A stretch of 64,000 nucleotides of DNA from Subtercola frigoramans (GTDB lineage Bacteria; Actinomycetota; Actinomycetes; Actinomycetales; Microbacteriaceae): NCBI RefSeq assembly GCF_016907385.1, contig NZ_JAFBBU010000001.1, positions 3,534,001 through 3,598,000 on the forward strand. Reading direction: 5' to 3'. Of the stretch, positions 34,252 through 43,328 are shown piece by piece (positions within the stretch are counted from its first letter, which is position 1; each line of letters opens with the position of its first letter). The notes under the pieces are model-generated. The model did not search any database. It worked only from the letters and a program-made list of their open reading frames with translations, and was not told the origin of the DNA. Both the position numbers and the translations under genes were made by a program.

Positions 34252-35505
34252 TTATTTCTCCGACGTGCAGGCGTCTGCCGTTATCTTCGGCGACCCGATC
34301 TTGGCACCCAACCCATCGAAGACCTCCACCGTCGCGATGGACTGGGATGTCGGGCACCACTGCGTGATCTCTGAGAGAGTGCGCGCATCCCTGTCAGTGA
34401 ACATGGTTCCTGAATCCGAAGGGAGCCATCCGCTGACGGTTGCCGACGGCACATCGATCGAGCCGAGTGCCTGCGTTATCGCTGCACGATCGGTGATCGA
34501 ACCAGCCTTCGTCATGGCAGCCGCCATGACGAAGGGAAGATCGTAGGCCCACATGGTGAGGTCCTGCGGGTATTCGTTGTAGCGAGCCTGGTAGGCCTTA
34601 CCGAAGGCAGCGGCCGCCGGATTGGACGACGTGGTCGGGGTCGTGCCTGCGCAGTCGTAATTGTTTGCCATCATGTCGTTGAAGTTGGCGCCCAGGATGG
34701 TCTGCGCCTGCTCGGGTGTGACTCCGGAACTGTGCATGACGGCTCCGGTGAACCCAGCCTGACGAAGCTGCTTGAGAATCGGCAGGACGATGCCAGTCAC
34801 GCTGCTGATGTACACGACTTCGGGTTTCGACGCGAGCGCAGTGGCGATGGCGTTACCGTAGTCGGACGTGCCGAGTGGGGCGTCAGCGACCGTCACAGTG
34901 AGCCCGGCTGCTTTGGATTGGCTTTCGACAAGTTGACTCAGGCCCTCCCCGTACGGTTCGCCGCTTGTATTGATGACGCTGAGGCTCTTTGCGTTCAGCT
35001 GAGTGGAGGCCCAATCCACGCACCCGATTGTGTAGGTGGTCGAATCTCCTCGCATCAGGAAGATGTCCGGACTGTAGGTCAGGATGCTCGGATACGTACT
35101 GTCGAGAATGTTGATGGCGGGAACAGGGTTGCGAAGCAGAGCCGGCCCGTAGACGCCTGATCCGAGGCCGAATGACACGATGGGCAGGTTGTCGGATTCG
35201 ACCATCTGGCGCAGTGCCGCGACCCCGGTTGTGGCGAAGTCGCTCTTGTCGTCCGCGAAATCGAATTCGAGTTTGTAGGTCTTTCCGTCCACCTGGAATC
35301 CCTGCGCATTCAGCGCCTCGACCCCCATCTGGATCGACTTCTGCTCTGGCGCCCCGAGCGTGGAGTTGACCCCGGAGAGCGACAGGATTGCACCGACCTT
35401 CACGGTGCCGCCGTCGCCGCCGGCGGGGCTGCTTGCGCAAGCAGCAACTCCCAGTAGTAATCCGACAACAGCTCCTGCCGTCAGAACCAATCGTTTTTTC
35501 GTCAT
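34252..35505 (-). CDS. LIV-type ABC transporter substrate-binding lipoprotein (first copy)
   Basis: 417 residues from ATG 35505 with AGGGAGAGG upstream. Signal peptide MTKKRLVLTAGAVVGLLLGVAAC, lipidated C23. The mature protein is a type-I periplasmic binding fold of the Peripla_BP_6 group: VKVGAILSLSGVNSTLGAPEQKSIQMGVEAL. The ligand may be an amino acid, an amide or an aromatic acid. Leads the operon and is divergent from the histidine kinase gene (251 bp apart), which suggests that the two-component system controls this importer. Confidence 0.93.
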   Translation of the reverse strand: MTKKRLVLTAGAVVGLLLGVAACASSPAGGDGGTVKVGAILSLSGVNSTLGAPEQKSIQMGVEALNAQGFQVDGKTYKLEFDFADDKSDFATTGVAALRQMVESDNLPIVSFGLGSGVYGPALLRNPVPAINILDSTYPSILTYSPDIFLMRGDSTTYTIGCVDWASTQLNAKSLSVINTSGEPYGEGLSQLVESQSKAAGLTVTVADAPLGTSDYGNAIATALASKPEVVYISSVTGIVLPILKQLRQAGFTGAVMHSSGVTPEQAQTILGANFNDMMANNYDCAGTTPTTSSNPAAAAFGKAYQARYNEYPQDLTMWAYDLPFVMAAAMTKAGSITDRAAITQALGSIDVPSATVSGWLPSDSGTMFTDRDARTLSEITQWCPTSQSIATVEVFDGLGAKIGSPKITADACTSEK

Positions 35506-35756
35506 AACCTCTCCCTTGAGTGCGTAAGTCGGGGCAGGCCTCGATGCGGTGGCGACCCTCTTCCGAAACGATATGGTTTGCGTTCCGGGGCCGCGATGGG
35601 GCAATGCACGTATGCCCACGTACTCCAAAGGAGCACTCGAACCGGCGACTCCCGGCTTCCCGGGCGCTATGTTTGTATGCGGAGCTGTGGCGTCAGCGCA
35701 ACAGGACCCGAAGCGAGGAAGCTTCTCCAGCGCTTCCATTCACGAGGAACTCATCG
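35506..35756. promoter_or_regulatory. Divergent promoter region between the LIV binding protein and the histidine kinase
   Basis: 251 bp. It holds a GGGCA-N9-TGCCC dyad (35599-35603 / 35613-35617), with TACGTATG-like sequence in the middle, a plausible site for the NarL-type response regulator. No convincing -10/-35 pair could be fixed by eye. Confidence 0.4.
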
Positions 35757-36758
35757 ATGGAAACCAGGAATCCACCCAGTGGCTTTGATGACTCTGTCGT
35801 GATCGTGGACTCGAGCGGTCAGGTGCTCGAAGTGAACGACCACTTCCGTATCTGGCCCGGTCACGCAGCAGTTCCGGGTGCTTCCGCTGACTTCTGGAGT
35901 TCAGAAGCAGCAGCACCTCTGGTCCAGCGCAGGTTCCTGCTCGCGAACGTGGCCACTGCCGGCGGAGTCACGCGGCTGGTAGAGCGGGTCTCAGGTCGCT
36001 GGGCGCGGATATCGATTCACCGAATCGAGCCTGAGAACAGGGAGTCGCCCCTAGCGGTCGTGTATCGGGACATCGATTCTGTCGTGTCTGCTGAAGAGGA
36101 ACTGAAGCGGCTTCGCCTGAAGATTCTGACCATTCAGGAAGACGAGCGCCGAGCCATCTCTCAGAATCTTCACGACGAACTCGGCCAGGGCATGACCGCT
36201 CTGCTGTTCACGGTGCGTGCGCTCGACGACGTCGCGCCAGCGTCTCCGGAACTCTCGCGCGCGGTGCGCGATGCGACAGCCCAGGTTGAACTGCTCACGC
36301 GACGGATGCGACAAATCTTCTATCGGATTCGACCGCCGTCACTTCGTGATGCCAGCCTTCCTGAAGCGATGGCCGACTATTGCGCGACTACAGCACAATC
36401 GAGTGGCCTGAAGATTCTCTTCGACGCGGAAGACGCGATTCCGGCTATGGATGGAGCGAAGGCGACTGCCCTGTACAGATTGCTGCAGGAGGGCTTGAAC
36501 AACGCCATCAAGCATGCCTCCGCTCAGTCGGTGTGGGTCACGCTGGGAACAGACGCGGATTCGGTCTACATCGCAGTAGAAGACGATGGGCGAGGATTCG
36601 ACAAGGAGTCTTCGAGTGCCGGAATCGGAATAGCAGGTCTGCGGGAACGATTCTCGATGCTCGAAGGCGACAGCCATGTCGACACTCGGCCAGGCGGGGG
36701 CACTCGGCTCAGCGGCTCTGTACCGGTGAATGTCATGACCGAACGAAGCGCCACGTGA
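35757..36758 (+). CDS. Soluble sensor histidine kinase (NarX/DesK type) with PAS-like input
   Basis: 333 residues from ATG 35757 behind GAGGAA; the open frame extends back to 35520 but overlaps the promoter region. No membrane segment. About 10-110 is a PAS-like sensory domain (VVIVDSSGQVLEVNDHF), 128-190 a HisKA_3 dimerisation domain with phosphate-accepting H139 in NLHDELGQG, and the C-terminal third a HATPase: LLQEGLNNAIKHA (N box), DDGRGFD (G1), GIGIAGLRERFSMLEG. It likely senses a cytoplasmic ligand or redox state. Coupled to the response regulator by a GTGA overlap. Divergent from the LIV operon. Confidence 0.92.
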   Translation: METRNPPSGFDDSVVIVDSSGQVLEVNDHFRIWPGHAAVPGASADFWSSEAAAPLVQRRFLLANVATAGGVTRLVERVSGRWARISIHRIEPENRESPLAVVYRDIDSVVSAEEELKRLRLKILTIQEDERRAISQNLHDELGQGMTALLFTVRALDDVAPASPELSRAVRDATAQVELLTRRMRQIFYRIRPPSLRDASLPEAMADYCATTAQSSGLKILFDAEDAIPAMDGAKATALYRLLQEGLNNAIKHASAQSVWVTLGTDADSVYIAVEDDGRGFDKESSSAGIGIAGLRERFSMLEGDSHVDTRPGGGTRLSGSVPVNVMTERSAT

Positions 36759-37417
36759 TCACCGTCCTGGTCGCCGACGATCACCCGATCGTGAGGAGAG
36801 GTGTCTGCGACGTTCTGTCGTCGGCGGTCGGAATCACCGTGGTGGGAGAAGCCTCAAGCGGAGCGGGATGCGCGGCGCTGGCCGCCTCGCTTCATCCGGA
36901 TGTCGTCGTCGTCGACTTGACGATGCCGCTCGATGATCGTGTTCCGTCCACCAGCACCAGTTCGACCGGCATCGACGCCATTTCGAACATGATTTCTGCA
37001 GACCGTTCATCTCCGCCCGCAATAGTCGTGCTTTCTGTGCACGGTGAGCTCGACATCGTTCGAGCCGCGTTGAGTGCCGGCGCAATCGGTTACGTGCTCA
37101 AGGAATCCGTGACCTCCGATCTGTGCGCAGCCGTGCTCGCCGCAGCGGCTGGAAACATCTATCTGTCTTCCGAAGTCTCCGCTGTCCTCCTGCCTGCGGC
37201 TTCGCCACGAACAGATCCGGTCGAGCGGCTCTCGCCGAGGGAGCGGAGTGTCGTCAACCTGATCGTGGATGGACTGTCGACAAAACAGATTGCGACCAGA
37301 CTCCAAACCAGCCCGAAGACGGTGGAAAAGCAACGTCGCGAGGCGATGCGCAAGCTGGACGTTCCCAACGTGGCGTCGTTGGTGAGGGCGATGCTGACGC
37401 ACGGCACTGACCGTTAG
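36755..37417 (+). CDS. NarL/FixJ-type response regulator
   Basis: 220 residues from GTG 36755 (GTGA overlap with the kinase). Receiver domain: acidic D8-D9, phosphoacceptor D54 (VVVDLTMP), T/S switch in VVLSVHG, K116. C-terminal LuxR-type HTH at about 158-215 (LSPRERSVVNLIVDGLSTKQIATRLQTSPKTVEKQRREAMRKL). Residues 60-71 (DDRVPSTSTSST) look like an insertion right after the phosphorylation loop, where most relatives have G-x-x-G/A. It probably regulates the divergent LIV operon and the kinase gene at 37450. Confidence 0.93.
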   Translation: MITVLVADDHPIVRRGVCDVLSSAVGITVVGEASSGAGCAALAASLHPDVVVVDLTMPLDDRVPSTSTSSTGIDAISNMISADRSSPPAIVVLSVHGELDIVRAALSAGAIGYVLKESVTSDLCAAVLAAAAGNIYLSSEVSAVLLPAASPRTDPVERLSPRERSVVNLIVDGLSTKQIATRLQTSPKTVEKQRREAMRKLDVPNVASLVRAMLTHGTDR

Positions 37418-37449
37418 TATTCCTTCACCGAGCAAGAGGACACCAAGCA

Positions 37450-38964
37450 ATGTCTCGCTACATCATCGGCGTAGACCAAAGTACGTCGGGTACCACTGTC
37501 ATTCTCATCGACGACGCGGGTGAGGTCGTTGCCGTCCGCAAGCTCGCGATCAAACGCTACACACCACAGCTCGGTTGGGTGGAACAGGATGCGACGGAGA
37601 TCTGGCTGGCCACCAGGAGCGCGCTTAGGGCGGTCATCCAGGATGCGCGGGTCTCGCCCGACGAGATCGAGTCGATAGGAATCGCCAATCAGCGAGAGAC
37701 CATCGTGGTGTGGGACCGTCACACGGGCGAACCCTCCGGCCGGGCGATCGGCTGGCAAGACAGGAGAACTCTCGAATTCTGTGAGAAGGTCGACCCTTCC
37801 GACCGTGACCGGTTGGAAGACGAAACAGGCATGCTGCTGCTGACCAATTCGGCAGGCCCGAAGATCGAGTGGCTCCTGAGTCACGACCGCAACGTGCAGC
37901 GCGGAATGGCCGATGGGCGACTGATCTGCGGGACCGTCGATTCCTGGCTCATGTGGAACCTGTCCGGAGGCAAGTCCCACGTCTCCGACCATTCGAACGC
38001 GTCGGTGACCATGCTCCAAGACGCACGGACGTTGAGCTACTCCGAGAGGGCGATCGATTTCTTCGGCATACCCCGCGGTGTTCTACCCGCTCTGCGCAGT
38101 TCTAGCGAGACCCTGGCCTACACCGCACCGGAGCACACCTTCGGCGTCGAGATACCGATCACAGGGTGCGCTGGGGATCAGCAGGCCTCGATGTTCGGGG
38201 TCGGCTGCATTCGCCCGGGCATGGCGAAGAACACGTATGGCGCCGGGAATTTCACCATGCTCAATGTCGGCGATCACTACCAGCCACCGAGCCACGGAAC
38301 GTTTTCCCCTGTCCTGTGGTCCGCCAACGGCACCGTCACGTACGGCGTCGAGTACATGACAGACGATGCCGGTTCGGTCCTGGATTGGCTCCGGGATGGT
38401 CTGCGCATCATCGGCGAAGCGCGGGAAGCAGAGTCGCTGGCCCTGCAGGTCCCGGATTCAGGAGGACTTCATTTCATTCCTTCGCTGGGCCAGCAGCCAA
38501 CGGATCGCCGTTCACCCGCGGCGTCCCGTGCCAAACCCGGTCATTCAGGCGGTCTTCTGATGGGGCTCACTCACCAGTCGACACGACAGCACATTGCTCG
38601 CGCGGCGCTTGAGGCAATAGCATTCCAGGCTCGTGACGCGCTCGAGGCAATTCAGACCAGTGCAGGCATCAGTCCAGCGGTGCTGAGGGTTGATGGGGCG
38701 GGGGCCCGCAACGATTTTCTCATGCAGTTCCAAGCCGACATCCTGGGCATCCCAGTCGAGAGACCGAGAACTGTCGAGACGACAGCCGTCGGTGCCGCCT
38801 ACCTTGCCGGGCTCGCAGTGGGCTTCTGGGATTCAGTGGCAGAAGTCGAAGCCAACTGGCGTCTCGACAAGGTCTTCGAACCCAGACTCTCGACCGATGC
38901 TCGAGATGAGCTCTACCAGAAATGGGTCGACGCGATGGGGTACTCCTCGACGCTGAACACCTGA
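37450..38964 (+). CDS. FGGY-family carbohydrate kinase, glycerol-kinase-like but atypical
   Basis: 504 residues. GlpK landmarks are kept: STSGTT (11-16), NQRET with R82/E83 that hold glycerol O1/O2, GWQDRRT with W102, catalytic D243 in CAGDQQ and ALEAIAFQARDALEA. The pocket Tyr of GlpK (DPYFSGTK) is replaced (LTNSAGPK, 132-138), and the GAPYWDPYARG loop is replaced by a basic segment (about 348-366, SLGQQPTDRRSPAASRAKPG). So it is a kinase of the glycerol branch that probably phosphorylates a different polyol. It lies 32 bp after the response regulator and is likely under its control. It might act on a product of the SGNH esterase. Confidence 0.85.
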   Translation: MSRYIIGVDQSTSGTTVILIDDAGEVVAVRKLAIKRYTPQLGWVEQDATEIWLATRSALRAVIQDARVSPDEIESIGIANQRETIVVWDRHTGEPSGRAIGWQDRRTLEFCEKVDPSDRDRLEDETGMLLLTNSAGPKIEWLLSHDRNVQRGMADGRLICGTVDSWLMWNLSGGKSHVSDHSNASVTMLQDARTLSYSERAIDFFGIPRGVLPALRSSSETLAYTAPEHTFGVEIPITGCAGDQQASMFGVGCIRPGMAKNTYGAGNFTMLNVGDHYQPPSHGTFSPVLWSANGTVTYGVEYMTDDAGSVLDWLRDGLRIIGEAREAESLALQVPDSGGLHFIPSLGQQPTDRRSPAASRAKPGHSGGLLMGLTHQSTRQHIARAALEAIAFQARDALEAIQTSAGISPAVLRVDGAGARNDFLMQFQADILGIPVERPRTVETTAVGAAYLAGLAVGFWDSVAEVEANWRLDKVFEPRLSTDARDELYQKWVDAMGYSSTLNT

Positions 38965-38970
38965 GTTACG

Positions 38971-38996
38971 ATATAGTTACTATTTACAAACTATAT
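38971..38996. promoter_or_regulatory. Perfect inverted repeat ATATAGTT-N10-AACTATAT before the MFS gene
   Basis: 8-bp arms (38971-38978, 38989-38996) 41 bp before the MFS start. It includes GTTACTATTT (38976-38985), which recurs at 41819-41828 before the second LIV operon. Candidate operator of the PaaX-family repressor at 40865. Confidence 0.55.
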
Positions 38997-39036
38997 TTGC
39001 CGAGCTCAACGACGAGACCGACACTCCGGAGGAATC

Positions 39037-40803
39037 GTGGCGACGAAAATCACCCGTGAACGCGGCCGCATGTTCAGCACAGACAACCCCAGGTACAAAT
39101 GGGTGGCGTTGAGCAACACCACCCTCGGGATGCTCATGGTCACGATCAACAGTTCGATCGTGCTGATCTCGCTTCCCGCCATCTTCAAGGGCATCGACCT
39201 CAACCCCCTTGAACCTGGCAACGTGAGTTACCTGCTCTGGATGCTCATGGGCTTCATTCTCGTCACCGCCGTACTCACCATGACCTTCGGCCGTCTCGGC
39301 GACATCTACGGCCGCGTGAAGATCTACAACATGGGCTTCGTGATCTTCACCGTCGGGGCCATCGCCCTCGTCTTCGACCCGCTCACTTCTGGCCAGGGTG
39401 CGATGTGGCTCATCGGCTGGCGCGTGATCCAGGCCGTCGGCGGCGCGATGATCTTCGCCAACTCGACGGCGATCCTGACCGACGCCTTCCCGTCTGACAA
39501 ACGGGGCATGGCCATCGGCATCAACCAGATCGCCGCCATCGCGGGCTCGTTCCTCGGCCTGCTCATCGGCGGTGTGCTCGCCACCATCGACTGGCGCGCG
39601 ATCTTCCTGGTCAGCGTGCCCTTCGGCATCCTCGGCACGATCTGGTCGTTCAAATCCCTGCACGAGGTCGGTCAACGCAACCCCGGTAAGGTCGACATCC
39701 CCGGCAACGTGCTTTTCGCTGTGGGCCTGATCACCCTGCTGACCGGCATCACCTACGGGATCCAGCCCTATGGCACCGACTCGATGGGGTGGCTGAACCC
39801 GTGGGTCCTCGGTTCGATCATCGGCGGCATCGCACTGCTCGTGATCTTCGTGTTCGTCGAACTCCACCACAGAGACCCGCTGTTCAACGTGCGGCTCTTC
39901 GCCATCAAGGCCTTCGCCTGGGGCAACGTGGCCGGCCTCACGGCCGCCATCAGCCGGGGCGGCCTGCAGTTCATGCTGATCATCTGGCTGCAGGGCATCT
40001 GGTTGCCGCTTCACGGCTTCTCCTACGAGAGCACCCCGCTCTGGGCTGGCATCTACCTGCTTCCGCTGACCATCGGCTTTCTCGTCTCGGGCCCCATCTC
40101 CGGTGCGCTCAGCGACAAATTCGGCGCCAGGACCTTTGCCGTCGGCGGCCTGATGCTGGTCGCCGTCACCTTCGTGGCGCTCCTGCTCATTCCAGTGAAC
40201 TTCGACTACGGGATCTTCGCGGTACTGACCTTCCTGAACGGAGTCGGCTCGGGTATGTTCGCGGCCCCGAACCGCACCGCGATCATGAACAGCGTTCCGG
40301 CGAACCAGCGTGGCGCAGCATCCGGCATGACAGGCACCTTCCAGAATGCCGGCAACTCGCTCTCGATCGGCATCTTCTTCTCACTGATGATCGCCGGCCT
40401 CGCCGCCACCCTGCCGACGGCCATGTATAGCGGCCTCACCGCGCACGGCCTCGCCTCTGATGTGGCCAACCAGGTGGCCTCGACACCGCCGGTCGGCAGC
40501 CTGTTCGCTGCATTCCTCGGGTACAATCCCATCGAGTCCATCCTGGGGCCGATCGGGGCTCTCGACGCGCTCTCGCCCGCAAACGCGGCGGCCCTGACAG
40601 GGCAGTCGTTCTTTCCGCAGCTGATCTCCGACCCGTTCCACTCCGGCCTGGTCATCGTGTTCACCGTCGCCGCGGTTCTCTCGGTGTTCGGGGCGATCGC
40701 CTCGTTCTTCGCCGGCGGCAAGTACATGCACTCCGAAACCGGTGCGGTGAAAGCGGTGCGCTCCGAGCCCTCGAACCTGTCGGCCGAGCTCAGCGACGTC
40801 TGA
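39037..40803 (+). CDS. MFS transporter, DHA2 family (14 TM)
   Basis: 588 residues from GTG 39037 behind GGAGGAA. Fourteen membrane helices expected; motif [43 protein letters not shown] (motif C-like region) and a long periplasmic/extracytoplasmic loop near 480-520. DHA2 proteins export drugs, dyes or aromatic compounds by proton antiport. Followed by a PaaX-family regulator, so expression is likely ligand-controlled. Codon use and GC are slightly higher than in the preceding block. Confidence 0.92.
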   Translation: MATKITRERGRMFSTDNPRYKWVALSNTTLGMLMVTINSSIVLISLPAIFKGIDLNPLEPGNVSYLLWMLMGFILVTAVLTMTFGRLGDIYGRVKIYNMGFVIFTVGAIALVFDPLTSGQGAMWLIGWRVIQAVGGAMIFANSTAILTDAFPSDKRGMAIGINQIAAIAGSFLGLLIGGVLATIDWRAIFLVSVPFGILGTIWSFKSLHEVGQRNPGKVDIPGNVLFAVGLITLLTGITYGIQPYGTDSMGWLNPWVLGSIIGGIALLVIFVFVELHHRDPLFNVRLFAIKAFAWGNVAGLTAAISRGGLQFMLIIWLQGIWLPLHGFSYESTPLWAGIYLLPLTIGFLVSGPISGALSDKFGARTFAVGGLMLVAVTFVALLLIPVNFDYGIFAVLTFLNGVGSGMFAAPNRTAIMNSVPANQRGAASGMTGTFQNAGNSLSIGIFFSLMIAGLAATLPTAMYSGLTAHGLASDVANQVASTPPVGSLFAAFLGYNPIESILGPIGALDALSPANAAALTGQSFFPQLISDPFHSGLVIVFTVAAVLSVFGAIASFFAGGKYMHSETGAVKAVRSEPSNLSAELSDV

Positions 40804-40864
40804 CAGGGCCGAGCCAACCACTCCGAGAGTGCGGTCCGGGCATCCTGTGGCCCACACTAGTGGG

Positions 40865-41710
40865 ATGAAACCCCGCGCCATGGTCTTTACTCTCTTCGGT
40901 GACTACCTCCGATATATCGGTCACGGGGAGGCGAAGCTCGGCGCGTTGTCAGAACTGCTCGGGCTGTTCGATGTCGACGCGGGAACCACGCGCGTCGTCA
41001 TGACGCGGTTGAAGAAGGACGGATGGTTCGACACTCGGCGCGATGGGCGCGAGACGAGCTACCTCCTGAGCGAGAAGGGCTGGCGGCTCATGAATGAGGG
41101 CCGCGCGCGCATCTTCGTGCATCCGGATGTGAAGTGGTCGGGCGAGTGGGCCATGGTGAGCTACCGATTTCCCGACAGCGAACGTGCCGCGCGCGAAGCG
41201 GTGCGCAAACAGCTCTCCTGGCTCGGATTCGGGCAGCTCACGCCCTCGATCTGGATGAGTCCTCACGACAGGATCGCCGCGGCAGAGGCCCTGTTCGAGG
41301 GCGCGCCCACCAACAGCGCGGACATGTTCTATTCGCGGGGGCGCAGCCTGGAGCAGGATCGGGACATCGCGCGGCGGTGCTGGGACCTCGACGCCCTCAA
41401 CGAGGACTACCGGGCATTCATCGCTGAATTCTGCGGGCCCACCGAGCCTGAACCGACGGGGGTGGATGCCCTGATCCAGCGTGTGCGCATTGCTGGCGCC
41501 TACCGGCTCTTCCCGTTTCGCGACCCCGATCTTCCGATCGAGCTCCTTCCCGCTGACTGGCGCGGCCACCAGGCCCACGAGGAATTCACGCGGGTGTACG
41601 CCGGACTCACCGACGAAGCGGAGAGCGCTCTGGAACGCATCACTGGCGTGGAGATGGACCGCAGAACCGACTACCCACCAGCCTCGGTCTCTGCCAAGGA
41701 GACCTCTTAG
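40865..41710 (+). CDS. PaaX-family transcriptional repressor
   Basis: 281 residues from ATG 40865. Three PaaX segments: N-terminal winged helix (about 1-75, MVFTLFGDYLRYIGHG and GTTRVVMTRLKKDGWFDTRRDGRETSYLLSEKG), central Cas2-like domain (GEWAMVSYRFPDSERAAREAVRKQLSWLGFGQLTPSIWMSP), and a C-terminal helical domain. PaaX normally represses phenylacetate degradation and binds phenylacetyl-CoA, but no paa gene is in this window. Here it more likely controls the MFS gene upstream and the LIV operon downstream, both of which carry a GTTACTATTT box. Confidence 0.9.
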   Translation: MKPRAMVFTLFGDYLRYIGHGEAKLGALSELLGLFDVDAGTTRVVMTRLKKDGWFDTRRDGRETSYLLSEKGWRLMNEGRARIFVHPDVKWSGEWAMVSYRFPDSERAAREAVRKQLSWLGFGQLTPSIWMSPHDRIAAAEALFEGAPTNSADMFYSRGRSLEQDRDIARRCWDLDALNEDYRAFIAEFCGPTEPEPTGVDALIQRVRIAGAYRLFPFRDPDLPIELLPADWRGHQAHEEFTRVYAGLTDEAESALERITGVEMDRRTDYPPASVSAKETS

Positions 41711-42020
41711 GGCAGTCGAGAGTGCCCATTCCTGCCTCGGATCTCCTCGTCATGACCGCAGGCTCTTATCGCCTATTCATATGAATTAGATATGGAAATG
41801 GGCATCCGTTGCCAAATTGTTACTATTTTGTCGCGCCGGAACCACCGCATGCGTTGACGCTCGCGAATCATCGGTGCTACAAATACTGGTCAGTAGACAA
41901 ATTTTTGTAACGCTTTTCGTCTGCATCCCGATGCGCACCAGATGATCTGGTCGACCATCGATTTCGGTGCCCCCAGGGGCGCGGACTAATAACTGAATGT
42001 TCATCGAAAGGAAGAATGCA
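41711..42020. promoter_or_regulatory. Promoter region (310 bp) of the second LIV operon
   Basis: No gene. It holds the 12-bp palindrome ATTCATATGAAT (41775-41786), GTTACTATTT (41819-41828) and a possible promoter TTGACG (41854-41859) - 18 nt - TACAAA (41878-41883). The dyad ACAAA-TT-TTTGT (41897-41908) lies just after the expected start of transcription. The last one is placed where a repressor would block initiation. Confidence 0.5.
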
Positions 42021-43328
42021 ATGAAGCTTTCTCCACCGCTACGGGTTGCAGCCTTAGCTGTCGCCTGTGCAACCGTCATCGCCATGGGCGGCTGCTCGCT
42101 CGGCGGCAGCTCGTCGGGCGGCAGTACCTCCGCAGCCAGCGGCGACACCATCAAGATCGGGTACGTCACACCGGAGACGGGTTCGCTTGCCGCGTTCAGC
42201 GAGTCCGACGACTTCGTTCTCGGCCAGATGCAGACCTACTTCGAGGCCAACGGCATCACCCTTGCCGACGGCACCAAGCACAAGGTCGAGATCATCAAGA
42301 AGGACACCCAGTCCGACTCGAAGCGTGCAGCGGATGTGGCGAGTGAGCTCATCCTCAAAGACCAGGTGAACATGATCCTTGTCTCCTCGACGCCGGAAAC
42401 CAACAACCCCGTCTCTGACCAGTGCGAGGCGAACCAGGTCGTCTGCATCTCGACGGTCGCACCGTGGGAGACCTGGTACTACGGCCGCGGCGGCTCCGAC
42501 ACGAAGCACTTCAAGTACACCTTCCACTTCTTCTGGGGCCTGGGCGATGTGCTGCCGGTCTACAACGACATCTGGAGCAAGGCGGCCCCCGGCAACAAGA
42601 ACCTCGGCGCGCTGTTCCCGAACGACGGTGACGGCGCAGCATGGGCAGGAGCAGTTCCTTCGTTTGCGGAGAGCAACGGTTACACCGTGAACAACCCGGG
42701 CGCGTTCCCCAACGGAACCACCGACTTCTCGTCGCAGATCGCCTCCCTCAAACAGAACCAGGATGACGCTCTCGTCTCGATCATGGTTCCGCCGGACTTC
42801 ATCACGTTCTGGAAGCAGGCCGTTCAGCAGGGATACCAGCCCAAGGTCGCAACCGTCGCGAAGGCGATCGAGTTCCCCTCGGTCGTCGAAGCCCTGGGCA
42901 ACCTCGGGAACAACCTGTCGACCGAGGTTTGGTGGTCTCCGTCGTACCCGTTCAAGAGCAGCCTGACCGGCGATTCGAGCAAGGCCTTCGCGGCCAATTA
43001 CGAGAAGGCCTCCGGCAAGCAGTGGACGATGCCTCTCGGCTTTGCTGAGTCGCTGTTCGAGGTTGCCAATGCGGCATTCTCGAAGTCCAAGACCACCAGC
43101 CCAGACGACCTCGCCGCAACGATGTCCACGTTGAACGTGGACACGCTGGTGGGTAATCTCGACTGGTCGAAGGGCCCGATGCCCGGTGTTGCCACGTCGC
43201 CGGTGACGGGTGGCCAGTGGCGGCTGACGGGTGATGCCACGTACTCGATCGAGATCGTCTCGAACGTGGGCCACCCCGAGATCGCCACCACGAGCGACGT
43301 TCAGCCGATCGACTGGCCGAAGCAGTAG
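42021..43328 (+). CDS. LIV-type ABC transporter substrate-binding lipoprotein (second copy)
   Basis: 435 residues from ATG 42021 behind AAAGGAAG. Lipoprotein signal MKLSPPLRVAALAVACATVIAMGGC with lipidated C25, then a Gly/Ser linker. Peripla_BP_6 domain: IKIGYVTPETGSLAAFSESDDFVLGQMQTYFEA. It differs in sequence from the binding protein at 34252 and is from a separate branch; aromatic-rich stretches (WETWYYGRGG, KYTFHFFWGL) line what may be an aromatic ligand pocket. Leads livG-livF-livH-livM. Its stop (TAG) shares the last G with the livG start. Confidence 0.93.
   Translation: MKLSPPLRVAALAVACATVIAMGGCSLGGSSSGGSTSAASGDTIKIGYVTPETGSLAAFSESDDFVLGQMQTYFEANGITLADGTKHKVEIIKKDTQSDSKRAADVASELILKDQVNMILVSSTPETNNPVSDQCEANQVVCISTVAPWETWYYGRGGSDTKHFKYTFHFFWGLGDVLPVYNDIWSKAAPGNKNLGALFPNDGDGAAWAGAVPSFAESNGYTVNNPGAFPNGTTDFSSQIASLKQNQDDALVSIMVPPDFITFWKQAVQQGYQPKVATVAKAIEFPSVVEALGNLGNNLSTEVWWSPSYPFKSSLTGDSSKAFAANYEKASGKQWTMPLGFAESLFEVANAAFSKSKTTSPDDLAATMSTLNVDTLVGNLDWSKGPMPGVATSPVTGGQWRLTGDATYSIEIVSNVGHPEIATTSDVQPIDWPKQ

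Noticed and set aside
38980..40014. Minus-strand frame of about 344 codons opposite the DHA2 transporter
   Set aside because: Asp/Glu/His-rich pattern comes from reading membrane-helix codons in reverse; no motif.
42054..43274. Minus-strand frame of about 406 codons opposite the second LIV binding protein
   Set aside because: Antisense shadow without start signals or homology; the plus-strand lipoprotein is clear.
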